A stretch of DNA of 52,657 nucleotides, taken from Amanita rubescens. Taxonomy: Eukaryota; Basidiomycota; Agaricomycetes; Agaricales; Amanitaceae. The stretch spans positions 1-52,657 of the forward strand of contig WION01000367.1 of NCBI GenBank assembly GCA_015039365.1, read 5' to 3'. How positions within the stretch are numbered: the stretch's first letter is position 1; every line of letters begins with the position of its first letter. The notes below the pieces were generated by a model. It worked only from the letters and a program-made list of their open reading frames with translations. It did not search any database and had not been told where the DNA came from. The position numbers and the translations under genes are program-made. This document shows positions 42,091 through 52,657 of the stretch, piece by piece.

Positions 42091-44198
42091 ATGAGTACAT
42101 CCACTTTCGCGGGCCTCGCTGGCCTTCTCGTCGCTCTTTTCCTCTGGCTCCGAAAGTCTAAAGCTTCCACGGGATCTCTGCCACCTGGCCCGAAGCCTCT
42201 CCCACTGGTGGGTAATATCAAGGATTTGACTACCAAGGAATTGTGGCTCCTCGCCACTCGATGGTCAAAGCAATACGGTCAGTACTCTGAAAATGGTCCT
42301 AGGCGGGCACTGAGTCCGGGGAGCAACAGGCGATGTCGTGTATCCTCCATGTCTTTGGCCAAGGCTTGGTATTCCTCAACTCTCCGGAAGCGGCATCCGA
42401 CCTAATGGACAAACGGGGTTCTATCTACTTCCGATAGACCGCCTTCGGTCATGGCTGGAGAACTGTACGTATATCTCCAACGTCATCGTGTTGTAAAATA
42501 AGCTGATTACGGAACGTTTATAGCTGCAACTGCAAAAATATGGTACTCCACCCATATTTCCGAGGCAATACTATGTTCTGATACCGCTATTAGGTTGGGT
42601 TCATGCGGTATGGTGACCAGTTGACACGTCAGCGCAAGATTATGCACAAAGCATTGGGAGCACCTGCCATTTCAACGTACCTATCCTCTCATCACGATTG
42701 AAACGTCCGCGTTCCTCCGCAGATTGATCGCTGATCCGTCGAACTACATGAAGATCACGCGTCGATACTCAGGTGGTATAATTCTGCTTCTCACCTACGG
42801 ATACGAAGCAATTTCAGAAAATGACGAATTCCTGAAGCAGGGACAGGACTCGCTCGATCTTCTCGCAAACGAAGTGGCTTCCTGCTGGTGGCAGTTTGGC
42901 CTGTCGACATCTTTCCCTTCCTTCAATATCTTCCCGACTTCCTACCTGGTACGAGTTTCAAACACAAAGCAGCGAAGTGGAGAGCACAATTGGAGGAATT
43001 CGTTGACAAGCCATACGAGTACGTGAAAAATGTCATGGTACGTTCGATCCGGCCGCTGCCTGGTTTATACTGCCCTCATAGTCTAACGAAGAAATCTGGA
43101 GATTACAACCCATCATTCACTGCAATGATGTTGGAGGAGCGAGAGGGGGACGTCAGTCCAGAATTCGAATTTGACTTGAAATGGACTGGTAACTCTATGT
43201 ACGGCGGAGGTTTGGACACTGTGGGTATCCTATCCGCTCGGAATGGACAGGCAGTGACCATTTACAGGTGTTCACCGCTACTACGCTCTTTTTGCTGATA
43301 ATAATGGAGTATCCTGAGGTACTTGAAAAGGCGCAGAGGGAAATAGACACCATTGTCGGCAGCGATCGTCTTCCTACGTTTGAAGATAGGCCAAGGTTAC
43401 CTTATGGTGAGTTTTTTGGCCTATTAGCTTGGGAACGAGACGATGGTCCCCGTTTCAGTTGAGGCTATATTACAGGAGTTGTGGCGTTGGAGTGTACCGG
43501 TCCCGCTGGGTAATGCTGCTGTTTCCTTATGGATGACGTATGATTACGATTACAATAGGTCTACCCCATCGACTCATGGAAGATGATGTCTATAAAGGCA
43601 TGCACATTCCTAAAGGTTCCCTGGTAAGTCGCTTCTATTAGTCTCAATGCTTGGAGACTTAAGAACAACAATGTAGATATTCTGCAATCTATGGTTCGTT
43701 CTGCCACAATTTTGCAAATTAACCAATCTTGATCGTTGTCCAGGGCGATGACTCGCGATGAGAACATCTATCCGAACCCGTCCAAATTCGATCCCGAACG
43801 TTTCATGGGTTCACCTGAGGAAGTCCTTAAACTTCGAAAAAATGTCCGAAACCACGCATTCGGATTTGGTCGCAGGTACTTTAAATCAACTGGCTAGATT
43901 AATGTAAATTCTTTACCTCTCAGACAATGCCCTGGCATGCATCTCGCGGATTCTTCCGTTTGGCTCCTGATAGTATGCATGATGGCCACGCTAAATATCA
44001 AGAAGCCCCTTGACGAAAACGGAAAAGGTTATTGAGCCGAACTATACATTCGACAATTCTATTTTCAGGTTAGTCTGCTATAAATATTTAATAACCTTAT
44101 TACCTACGTCTGAAAGGACACCCTCTTCATTTCAATGCGACATACGCCCGAGGTCCGAGAAGGCTCTCGTACTAATCAAACAGTCAGAGGTTATCTGA
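42091..44198 (+). pseudogene. Cytochrome P450, several frameshifts
   Basis: The N-terminus is intact: a membrane anchor (LAGLLVALFLWL) then PPGPKPLPLVGNI. Later P450 marks are present: the I-helix region GGLDTV (about 43210-43230), K-helix ELWR (about 43478), PERFMG, and the heme loop FGFGRRQCPG with the ligand Cys, made by splicing across about 43878-43922. Frame breaks occur near 42350 (extra base), 42435 (extra base), 42680, 42885 and 44028 (extra base before VIEPNYTFDN). Five breaks argue for a pseudogene rather than missed introns. Members are ER-anchored monooxygenases; substrate not inferable. Confidence 0.8.
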
Positions 44199-45167
44199 AT
44201 TAGTTTCAAAGCATATGTTTTGGTTTATTCTCATGCGTCCTCTCACATTTCCGTTATTGGTTTAGCAAGGACAATACTTACTACGTCGCATCATTCATGT
44301 TGGCTACCCATGGCATTAGCAACCCTTGATCAACTTGGAAAACTTTTTCACGCTGTCCAACTTAGACTGACAGTGATTGTCACTGTCAATCACCATCTCC
44401 CCTCTCACGATTCCCTGTCGACCCAATATATTCGTGTGGACGAACCTGAACGTTGCACATGGTCCTACGACCTACCTTCACAGGCTCAAGCTTATCCCAC
44501 AAGATGATTTAAGAGTCCGAGGCACCTATGAGCGCGTTACATCTCTGCGAGGGGTGCACGGTAAACCTTAGTAAACGTCTCGCAGTTTCGTAAGTAGCAC
44601 GCCCGAGCTTCCAAATTTTTGTTTGGCAGTGTTTCACCATTTCTGCCCTTATCTGTCAAGCCGTGCTATTCTTAGGACAAGTTGGAATGTTTGCATATCC
44701 ATTTGTCGAGGATTCCCAGACTTGACGGCCTTTTCATTCTACGGCTCAGCGCCAAGTTATTAATTGGAATAGATCACTGCCCGCGGCGACGTATAATGGT
44801 CACAGAAAAAGGTATGTGCACAAAACGAGACTCATATATAGATAGCGATAGGAATCGATTGTGATTTTTGGTGAGTTTGAGCGCATTGAATGACTGACTG
44901 AGATGAACCTGGGAACTAGATAGAAGGACTAAAAATGGTTTGCCCGGCTGCATTCAACCTTGCACCCTTATTCTATACATTCTTCAAAGAAGAGCATTTT
45001 CCAGTGATCGGCAAGTCGCCGTCTCAGGATCACACGTATCAAGTCCCTGAATGAACCCGTTTAAATAATTTTCAGTTGTGCAGGACACCCCTCCGAGTTA
45101 CTCCGCTGTTCAGTCAATCGACCGTCTTCGACTGGGCTAACGATCCAGCCACTGAGTACGTTAACTT
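44199..45167. other. Intergenic, nothing recognised
   Basis: Only short unconvincing frames. The last part may hold the promoter of the first DUF6534-like gene. Confidence 0.3.
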
Positions 45168-47083
45168 ATGTCTGCAAATTCAACGCTCTCCGGCGCTGGG
45201 ACGCATGAAGCCCCACTGCCTAAGTTCGACGACACGCTGGGCGCGCTGCTTGTCGGAGGTCTTTTCGCTCTTTCGTACGTTTGATCAACGGATCCTTCGT
45301 GTTGTACGCTGATGTGTGCTGTTTCAGCCTTTGGGGGGTGATCTGCTCGCAAACGTATACGTATTTCATGACCCAAACCCGGGACCGTCCTGCCGTCAAA
45401 CTATCGGTTCGTTTGCTTGCTGTCTTTTGATCAATGTCTCAACGTAGATTTTTTACTATCAGATTGCATTTCTATGGTAGCTCACTCCTCGTGTACTGGA
45501 ATTCATCGTTCAATTGGTTTTAATCCAGGCTATTGGATACGCTCGACTCGGCCCTCGACTTCCACATTCTTTATTATTACTTGGTTACCAATTACCTAAA
45601 TCCCCTCGCTATTGGAAAAATAATTTGGTGCGTGCGCGTAATTTTTTGGACGTTCTGCTGCCATCTGAACGTTAGTCCAGGAGTCTCATTGTAATGTTCA
45701 TTTCTTCATGATGTGGGACGAATTTCAACGTGTCGTGTTCTAGGTTCATGTAGCTGTCACAGTGCGTAATTGTTATCCTTCTTATTACCACATAAGGACG
45801 CTGAGTTGCCGCAGGTGTTTTCAAATTTCTTAATCCGAACAATGTTTACATACAGAATATACCATCGTAAGCGGGTCCCGTCACTTCGGACCGTCACTCA
45901 CCTGTTCAATAGTTAGTAAGAAGAACATAATGCTCACTACCTGGCTTGTGAGTCAGTTTATCACTCGACAACGTTCATGGTGCTTGACCACCGTATCAAG
46001 ATGAGCATCTCGACATTGGATCTGGGTGAGTCCAGTGCATCCAAAATGCATGCACGCGCTGAGCGATTCGGATTCAGCTATTGCGATCTGTAAGTCCATT
46101 CTAGTTAAAGCGTACTCTCCACTTTATCTACTCGCTTTACCTACAGTCATATCTGTGATAGCGTAAGGCTGACTGTCCCACACCCAGCATTACTTTTTTG
46201 TTGATTCTTGTGAACAGTTTCCAAGCACCAAACTTCACTGCTCTTGAAGGATCTGCCGTGCGTCAAATCCTTTACGAACTCCAAGTAGTCTTACAAAATG
46301 TCATCTCAGAAATATCTGTACCTTGCATTCGCTACAGGGACATTGAGCGATCTGAGTGTCTCTGTATCGTTATGTGTATTGCTCTATCGTTCTAGAACTG
46401 GATTCCGCCGGTACGCGCCATTCAAAGATTGCTCTAGTTTGAACTCTGACGTTTTTTCAGAACTGACAGCCTTGTCAGAACCCTCTTGCTTTATACGCTT
46501 AACACGGGAACGCTTGTAGCGTGAGTTTAGTCTACCTATGACCGCTGCCAACGCTGACCCCTACCAGTATCGCTGCCACATTTGGCACGGTTTGCTATGC
46601 GGTCAGACCCAAAAATTTTATTTTCCTAAGTTCGCATTTTTATGAGATCCCACCCCAGCTACTAACAGGCCGGTAGTCTCCTACCTCTCTCAAAGCAAGC
46701 GTAAGCGACGATCCCATATCATGACTGTTTCTAATAACATGGAATGTTTCAAGTTTACGTTAGTTCATACCTTGCTGCGATGAATGCTCGCGCGGAGTTG
46801 CGGGATAAAGCGTCGGATTTTTCCATCCATCTTTCAGAACTATCTAATTATCCATATCCCGTATCTGGGACGACAGGAGCGTCCAGCAATACAGCCGCCG
46901 CGAAGGTTCGCATTTGCATTTCCCTCTGTATTTGCTTCTTCTTTTAAAGTGCTGCCATCACATTAGACTACCCGCGAAGGTTTACACATCTCTGTACAAA
47001 CACTGATAGATCAGAAAGTGGAAGGTGGGGGGAACGAGTTATTGCCGAGTTCAACCAGAATGGGTCCAGGGCGAGCATTCTGA
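45168..47083 (+). CDS. DUF6534-like membrane protein, tandem copy A
   Basis: Multi-exon gene. Exon 1 encodes MSANSTLSGAG and FDDTLGALLVGGLFALS; the next exon starts LWGVICSQTYTYFM. Then follow LLDTLDSALDFHILYYYLVT (about 45529-45590), a SFQAPNFTALEG segment (about 46213), SDLSVSVSLCVLLYRSRTGF (about 46345-46405), TDSLVRTLLLYTLNTGTL with a one-base correction, and YVSSYLAAMNARAELRDK. The last exon reads GLHISVQTLIDQKVEGGG to TGA 47083. Order and motifs fit the multi-helix DUF6534 proteins of Agaricomycetes, function unknown. Some exon borders, especially 45410-45530, are unresolved, and the region near 46470-46515 may hold a frame break. Confidence 0.6.
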
Positions 47084-48125
47084 AAAGAAGCAACCTATAA
47101 GCAGGTTTTTGTGAGTTTTCTGATAAGTGCACACGCGTACTTGTTGCCTTAACTGTTGGAAGGTATTTTATTTAGTAAACATGAGCTGGAATCCTGTACT
47201 TTATTGGATATCAATATCGTTTGACATGGAACCTCGTGAGATGCAAAAAGATACCAGTGTCCAGGTTTTTGGCGGCAGAGAGTTGATGCTATGCCGACGG
47301 TAAATCGTGCAAGTGAAGTCGATTTCGGCAATATCAGATCTACTTCTAAAGCGGTATATTGCAATTCCTTATCTTATCACTCACATCTACAGGAACCCAC
47401 TCTTTTTTTTCGGGTGGTCAACGATGTTCGTTAATCAAATCTGATCATCATCATGATTGTGCTAATATAGCTGATGTGCGCCAGATGGCAGAATACGACT
47501 TTGGCACCAAAGGTACATATTTGGAGTCCTGCATTCGCAAGCCTGTGGGAGATGGCTTCAAAAAAAACGGTCTTTTGTATTTTCAATCGCGAAGAAACCT
47601 ACACAACCTGTAAGCTGTTCGGCGATTGGATTTGGGGTTCAAATGGTTTGGAACAGGGCGTAAATCCGTGGCAGCCGACATCAGTGATGTGACATCGGGA
47701 TTCCGTGTCACGGTGGAGGCCGCGAACCCGCTCGCTAGCCCACAGTAACCCACTCACTGACTCAGGCGATTCCGCTCGTTTTTCGATTCGTTGCGCTCAG
47801 GATAAGTAAGTTGTAGAAAGTTATGAAAAAGTAACTAACGAATTGTTTGGGGATATGTAGTGCAGACATCAACACAAATGGGGTCGTAGACTCGCAAGCT
47901 CTCCCCATCAAGAAAATCATCGCATGCCATTCCTTAAGGGGAATACTGAATTTTCGTCGCGGAACCAGCCCCTGCAAGCCCTGGTTATAATATGTTCTCC
48001 TGTGATGGTGGGGTTCAAGGTTGTGGCAGCAACACACTACTTTCAAGTATCCGACTGTAAATTGACGACGATCGAGCTCCAGCCGCCGGGAACTACGTAA
48101 CTCCAGACTACTCAGTACTATTAGT
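47084..48125. other. Intergenic between the tandem genes
   Basis: No gene recognised. The minus-strand frame 47762-48193 overlaps exon 1 of copy B and looks like chance. Confidence 0.3.
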
Positions 48126-50059
48126 ATGTCTCTCCCACCGCCGTCGCTTGGTGGAGGCGTCGGGGTCGAGTCGTTACCAAGTTTTGGTAACACGCTTGGG
48201 GCGCTGCTAATAGGAGGACTTGTTGCCGTTGCGTACGTTCAAGTTTTGCTGCTGCTACTTTGAGCCAGATAACGTTGTTGATATGATTGTTATATAGTCT
48301 CTGGGGAGTGATATGCTCTCAAACGTATACCTACTTCATGTACAAATCGGGTCGAGACAGGCCTATCATGAAAGGGACTGTGGGTTCCCGTTCTACTGTT
48401 TTTGTCTTCAAGCAGGACTCTAAAAAAACGCAAAATAGATTCTAGCTCTATGGTAGAACTGGTCGAAAAATATTGAGATTCGTTGCTCATTTGTGTTTTT
48501 CGATGCTAGGTTGCTGAATACGTTCGACTCGGCTTTGGACTTTCACATTCTTTATTATTACATGGTAACCAATTACCTAAACGTGCGTGCCTTGGAAACG
48601 ATAGTATGGTGCGTGTGCCAAATGGTGTTCTTGAACGGAATCTGAACGTTGATACCAGGAGTCTTATTGTAAATTCAAACCCTTGTCTATTTGAGATGAA
48701 ATTCACCGTTTATATGTTCTAGATCCATGTAGCTGCGACAGTGCGTAGTAAATCTTGCCGTCGTGCGTGCCAGGGGTGCTGAGTTGCATGCAGTCACTGT
48801 CAAATTTTATCATTCGAGCAATGTTTATATACAAGATCTATCAGTGTCAGTCGCGTCCTCGTTTTTGGCCAAGGGGTTTTACTGACTTTAATGTCCATAG
48901 TCAGCAAGAAGAATCTATGGCTCACGGGTTTGCTCGTGAGTCTAAAAGTTTTCGACCAGGATTGTCAATGACCGTTATACGCAGATAATCCTGTCGTTTG
49001 TGGATTTTAGTGAGTTTCGGGGTTACCTGCATATGGCAATTAATGTTGATCAAATCCAGTCGTTGGACTCTGTAAGCTTCACTTGATCAGGATCTGCTTT
49101 TTTGGGGGGCTTACTGGTGCCTATTAGACATTTCTGTGAAAGCGTGAGCCACATCCCGCGTTGTTCTCTCTATAAATCTTATCGGAAGAAGTTTTGGCTT
49201 GACATCTTTTGCTAATCTCGGAGGATTCTCCGTACGTCACAAACCGTTTGAATGTCTTTTACAATTCTCTCACTCGTTGTGTCAGAAAATTATGTACCTC
49301 GATTTTGCCAGTGGAACAGTCAGCGATCTGGGCGTCTCTATGACGTTGTGCGCATTACTGTATCGCTCTAGGACTGGATTCCGCAGGTACGATATTCATT
49401 CGGGGTATGCTGTATAATATGAACCAACGCGATCCATTTCCAGGACCGACAGTCTGATCAGAACCCTCATGCTTTATACCGTTAATACGGGCGCGATAGT
49501 AGCGTGAGTTGGGTTCTCGTTGCGAATAATTCATTGGAGGAGCTGAGATTTGTAGTATTACCGCTACAATTGGCTTGATTTTCTACGCAGCCTTGCCCGA
49601 CACTCTCATTTTCATAGGTGTGCGACACGGCTTACCCTGAATCCCATCGCTAACAGGTTGACAGCTACCTGGCTCTGTCTAAGTAAACGTGAGTGACAAC
49701 GATGAAAGAGTCATTAGATGGAGACTAACAATAAGAGAAGTGTATGTCAGTTCGTACTTTGCGACGTTGAACGCGCGGGCGGAACTGCGGGAAAAGATTT
49801 CGGATTCGCTTTCCATTCATCTTTCTGAGCTATCTCAGTACCCCAGAAACGAGTCGGAGAGATCGATCAGCGTAGCAGGTGACGGGAAGGTTGGCATTTG
49901 CTTTGCTTCGGTTTCGCCGTCTGCTTAAGGTTTTGGTACTAGACTGGTCGCGAAGGTTTAGCTATTTCGGTTAAAACGCTGGTGAATCAGAAAGTAGAAG
50001 AGGGAGGGGATGAGCTATTGACTGCATCGACGAGAACGGGTTCGGGGAGAGCTTTTTAA
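48126..50059 (+). CDS. DUF6534-like membrane protein, tandem copy B
   Basis: Same exon order as copy A. Exon 1 ends FGNTLGALLIGGLVAVA, splicing (donor about 48232, acceptor about 48297) to LWGVICSQTYTYFMYKSGRD. Then LLNTFDSALDFHILYYYMVT, SDLGVSMTLCALLYRSRTGF, TDSLIRTLMLYTVNTGAIVA, YVSSYFATLNARAELREK, and a last exon GLAISVKTLVNQKVEEGGD ending at TAA 50059. The conserved motifs sit in frame within their exons. Product probably an integral membrane protein with about seven helices. The exon joining GRDRPIMKGT to LLNTFD was not resolved. A tandem duplicate of copy A. Confidence 0.65.
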
Positions 50060-50768
50060 AGGGGTATATTCATAGTTTGAGCAAAAATGCTATCTATGAC
50101 GTGAGCTTATCTGGTGGATATACTGACCCGTCCAGTTTGGGTGAACAAGAGAGAGGCTTTTGCGGCGCGCTGTCAAGGTTCCGAGATGGACGGTGAATCG
50201 TCCGTTCGGCTTATCTTGACTCTGTAGCGAAATGGCCTCGCGTACGTATGTTTATGCATTTGCTGTATCAACGCAGCAGCCAACGGTAGTAATTAGCGCA
50301 TTGTCTAAATGGCGCGGTCATGATAGGTGATGGACAAGATTTATAGCTGCGTTCGCGATGTAGTACTAGTTGTCCCCCGTCCAACAATATGTTGAACGCA
50401 ACAGATGCGATATACCACACACTCCTTATACTAATGTGGACCTCCGCGACGTTTTTATTTGGAACGTTTGCTACGACCGAAGCCGATTTCCAAACAATCC
50501 TTCGGATTCTTGCATGCCCTGGAGTGGGTACTACTAGATCGTCTTTGGCACGGCAACATTCTGACTATACTAGTGTCCTGAAATCGAGACAGCGGTATGT
50601 GAGTTTGGGATCAATCGACAACGTCTACGGTTAGGTGTCTTGTGTGCGACGGTTGTATTTGGGGTTGCAAGTGCACTTTATGCTGTTCATTTTGTGGTGG
50701 TGGAGAGAAGAAGAGTTCGATCGAAAGAACGAATACCTTTAAAGATGAACTTGGTGTAAAATTATTAT
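50060..50768. other. Intergenic, nothing recognised
   Basis: An 81-codon frame at 50389-50634 has one hydrophobic stretch but no family resemblance. Likely 5' flank of the Ser-rich gene. Confidence 0.3.
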
Positions 50769-52657
50769 ATGGCCTCGTGTTCGTCTTCCATGAGTACAAC
50801 CACAGAAGAATCATCGCAATTACCTTTCAGTCCCTTCTCAGACTCGACATCAGTCTCAGATCCAACCTCGGATGAGAATCCAGACTTGGGCCAATTCAAC
50901 TTTGTCTTTCGTACTCTCAATCATCTTCAACCTCATCCTTGGATTCCAGCTTTCAATGGTATTTATGCTTCAGAAGAGTCCACCATCGCCGCACCTGAAG
51001 GCTCTACAGTATGGCAACAGCTCCCCATCCTCTCTTATCTCAACTTTTCTTCATCCGAGCTCATCATCGCACCTCTCGAAGAACGCGGCAATTATCTTCA
51101 ACTTGCCGTCGCAGACACGTCGAGAACATCAAGTCGCAGTAGCCAGTCGGAAGAAAACGACGACGACGACTCTACGGTGACAGTGGATATTTCCTCGAAT
51201 GACGGCGGATTATCGCCAGATTCCCATAGCGAGGAAGAGGAGGAAGAGGACGGTGGGATGCAAGTCCCACTAAGGTGGCAATCACCATTGCGTGCGTACT
51301 CCCCCGCATGGGATTCGGAAGAAAACCCGGACGAATTTGGTCCTTTTGATGGCGCGACCACCGCTTCATCTGGTACAAGACCTACAGAGGATTCCATTTA
51401 TAATCTGCCCGTGTATCACCCTGTTGTCGTGTATAGAGATTCGACAAGCACTCCGTCGTCTGTACAAGATGACCCAATGTCCGTCACGTCGTTGAGAACA
51501 TTTTCGATAACTTCTTCCACATCTTCGCTCCCTTCTTTCCCGGCTCATGACGATAACTCGTATTCGGCGCTTTCTGATACATATTCTCTGTTGGAGCGCC
51601 CGGCATCTTTACCTCATGTGTTCTCTTCTCCGCTCAATGACAACTCCACCCGATCCTCATATTCTGCAAGCTCGTCTCCACCTCGAATAGCTCCGTTTTT
51701 GTTGCGATCTACTTCGCCTCCTTCCGATTCGCTGGAACACGATATCAGCCATCAGCACAGTCACAGTGTACAGCCACAAAGTTCCATACCCCACAACCAT
51801 CATCTCCAATATAGACGCTGGACTTCGGGTTCGGGAAGCACGAGCACTATCACATCTGCTTCTACCACCACCAGAGCCACCCACATCGTCAACGACCCAA
51901 CACAGGTTCTTACGTCAACGTCGCCCGTTCAGGCTGTGCACTCTCAAGACAATAATTCCGGTTCTGCCTCTTCAGACATTTCAACTCCCTCGGCCAGCAC
52001 CAGCGTTTCCGCCGTCGAGGTTCACGACTTGTTTATGGACCTACACAGTATCCGCAATTATGGCACAGCGGGAAGTGAAGATGGCGCGGGTGACGAATCG
52101 CTCCCTTCTCTTGGTTTTTTAGACGAGGCTCTCAAGTTTATAGCAGAAGAAAGGGCAAAATGGGAAGCATCGAGGGATACAGGGAACGTGTCGGGTAGCT
52201 TATCGAGCGACAGCGAAAGATGGAAGAATGAGCTCGGTGAGTATCTTGCCTTGCAACATCCTTTTTTTAACACGTCCCAAGTCGACGCCTATACAATGAC
52301 AACCTTTCACTGATTCGTTTTTCTTATGTTAGGAAGTGACTCTGCTCGAGAATCCAACGTGACCAAATCCAGCGCTTCTGATCTCAACCTTGTGCGTCTT
52401 TCTCCCAACTCGCGAAAGAAGAACAACAAGAAGATAAAAAAGATGATCAAATCCGCTGCGGACATCTCGGGGGCTGCGACTCCCATTGTTTCCATCTTGC
52501 GCCCCGATGGGACGATAGTCGGTGGTGGAGCCAGCGACGTTAATCGCAAGAGGCGAAGTTTAGAATCCTCGGGCAGCGGAACGTTGACGCCTAGAATGGG
52601 CGTGGGCACGTGGGCGCAGCACGATCAAATCAATGTGACGCCAAAGAAGGGAAAAGA
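50769..52657 (+). CDS. Ser/Thr/Pro-rich protein of unknown function, cut by window end
   Basis: Exon 1 is open for about 490 codons from ATG 50769. Near residues 40-110 lies an ordered-looking part (FVFRTLNHLQPHPWIPAFNG, then WQQLPILSYLNFSSSELI). The rest is low complexity: Ser runs, an acidic SHSEEEEEEDGG block, and poly-Ser/Thr. A GTGAGT donor near 52236 and an AG acceptor near 52332 join in frame to GSDSARESNV, then a basic KKNNKKIKKMIKSAADIS segment, and the frame stays open to the window end. A conserved-looking ISGAATPIVSILRPDGTI follows. A regulatory or scaffold protein is possible; not recognised. Confidence 0.65.

Noticed and set aside
47762..48193. 143-codon minus-strand ORF as a gene
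   Set aside because: It overlaps exon 1 of the DUF6534-like copy B in antisense and has no family features.
1..52657. CRISPR array, operons or bacterial features
   Set aside because: Spliced genes and fungal families throughout; no regularly spaced direct repeats of that kind.

Overview
The window looks like nuclear DNA of a filamentous basidiomycete, most likely an Agaricomycete. The support is direct: genes are cut by many short (about 45-65 bp) GT-AG introns, and recognisable genes include an F-box/LRR protein, a DNA2 helicase-nuclease, a vacuolar Ca2+/H+ exchanger, a cytochrome P450, DUF6534-like membrane proteins, an Ish1/Msc1-type protein and a pogo/Tigger-type transposon. Several belong to families that are expanded in mushrooms. 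The species cannot be named from the sequence.

Layout. 0-7.2 kb: an F-box gene with two decayed partial copies, an ABC transporter with an in-frame stop, and a three-finger C2H2 protein on the minus strand. 7.2-9.8 kb: no protein gene, but a roughly 800-bp symmetrical structure at 8.43-9.24 kb. Each arm has a hairpin, a tRNA-like sequence with Pol III-type A and B boxes, and a T5 run. 9.8-11.5 kb: a broken Ish1-domain gene. 12-17.3 kb: two paralogous genes with a possible PD-(D/E)XK-like core, one carrying a 955-bp pogo-like element in its last exon, with a broken F-box gene between them.

17.6-39 kb is a mosaic of segmental duplications around DNA2 (19.5-24.0 kb, minus). A small two-exon gene of unknown function, here called family A, occurs four times (three intact, one frameshifted). 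Two copies are preceded by a fragment of the DNA2 3' end in the same order as at the native locus. Shared tails, a recurrent GGTCGACC-centred block (five copies) and a 1-kb block with a conserved 109/110-codon ORF complete the unit. Two unrelated genes are embedded here: a multi-pass membrane protein (29.9-30.9 kb) and an acidic four-exon protein of unknown function (34.6-35.8 kb).

39-52.7 kb: an intact Ca2+/H+ exchanger (seven exons, 412 aa), a P450 pseudogene, two tandem DUF6534-like genes and a Ser-rich unknown protein that runs off the window end.

Exon joins were worked out by eye from splice sites, frame and family resemblance. Family names rest on remembered motifs, not on a search.
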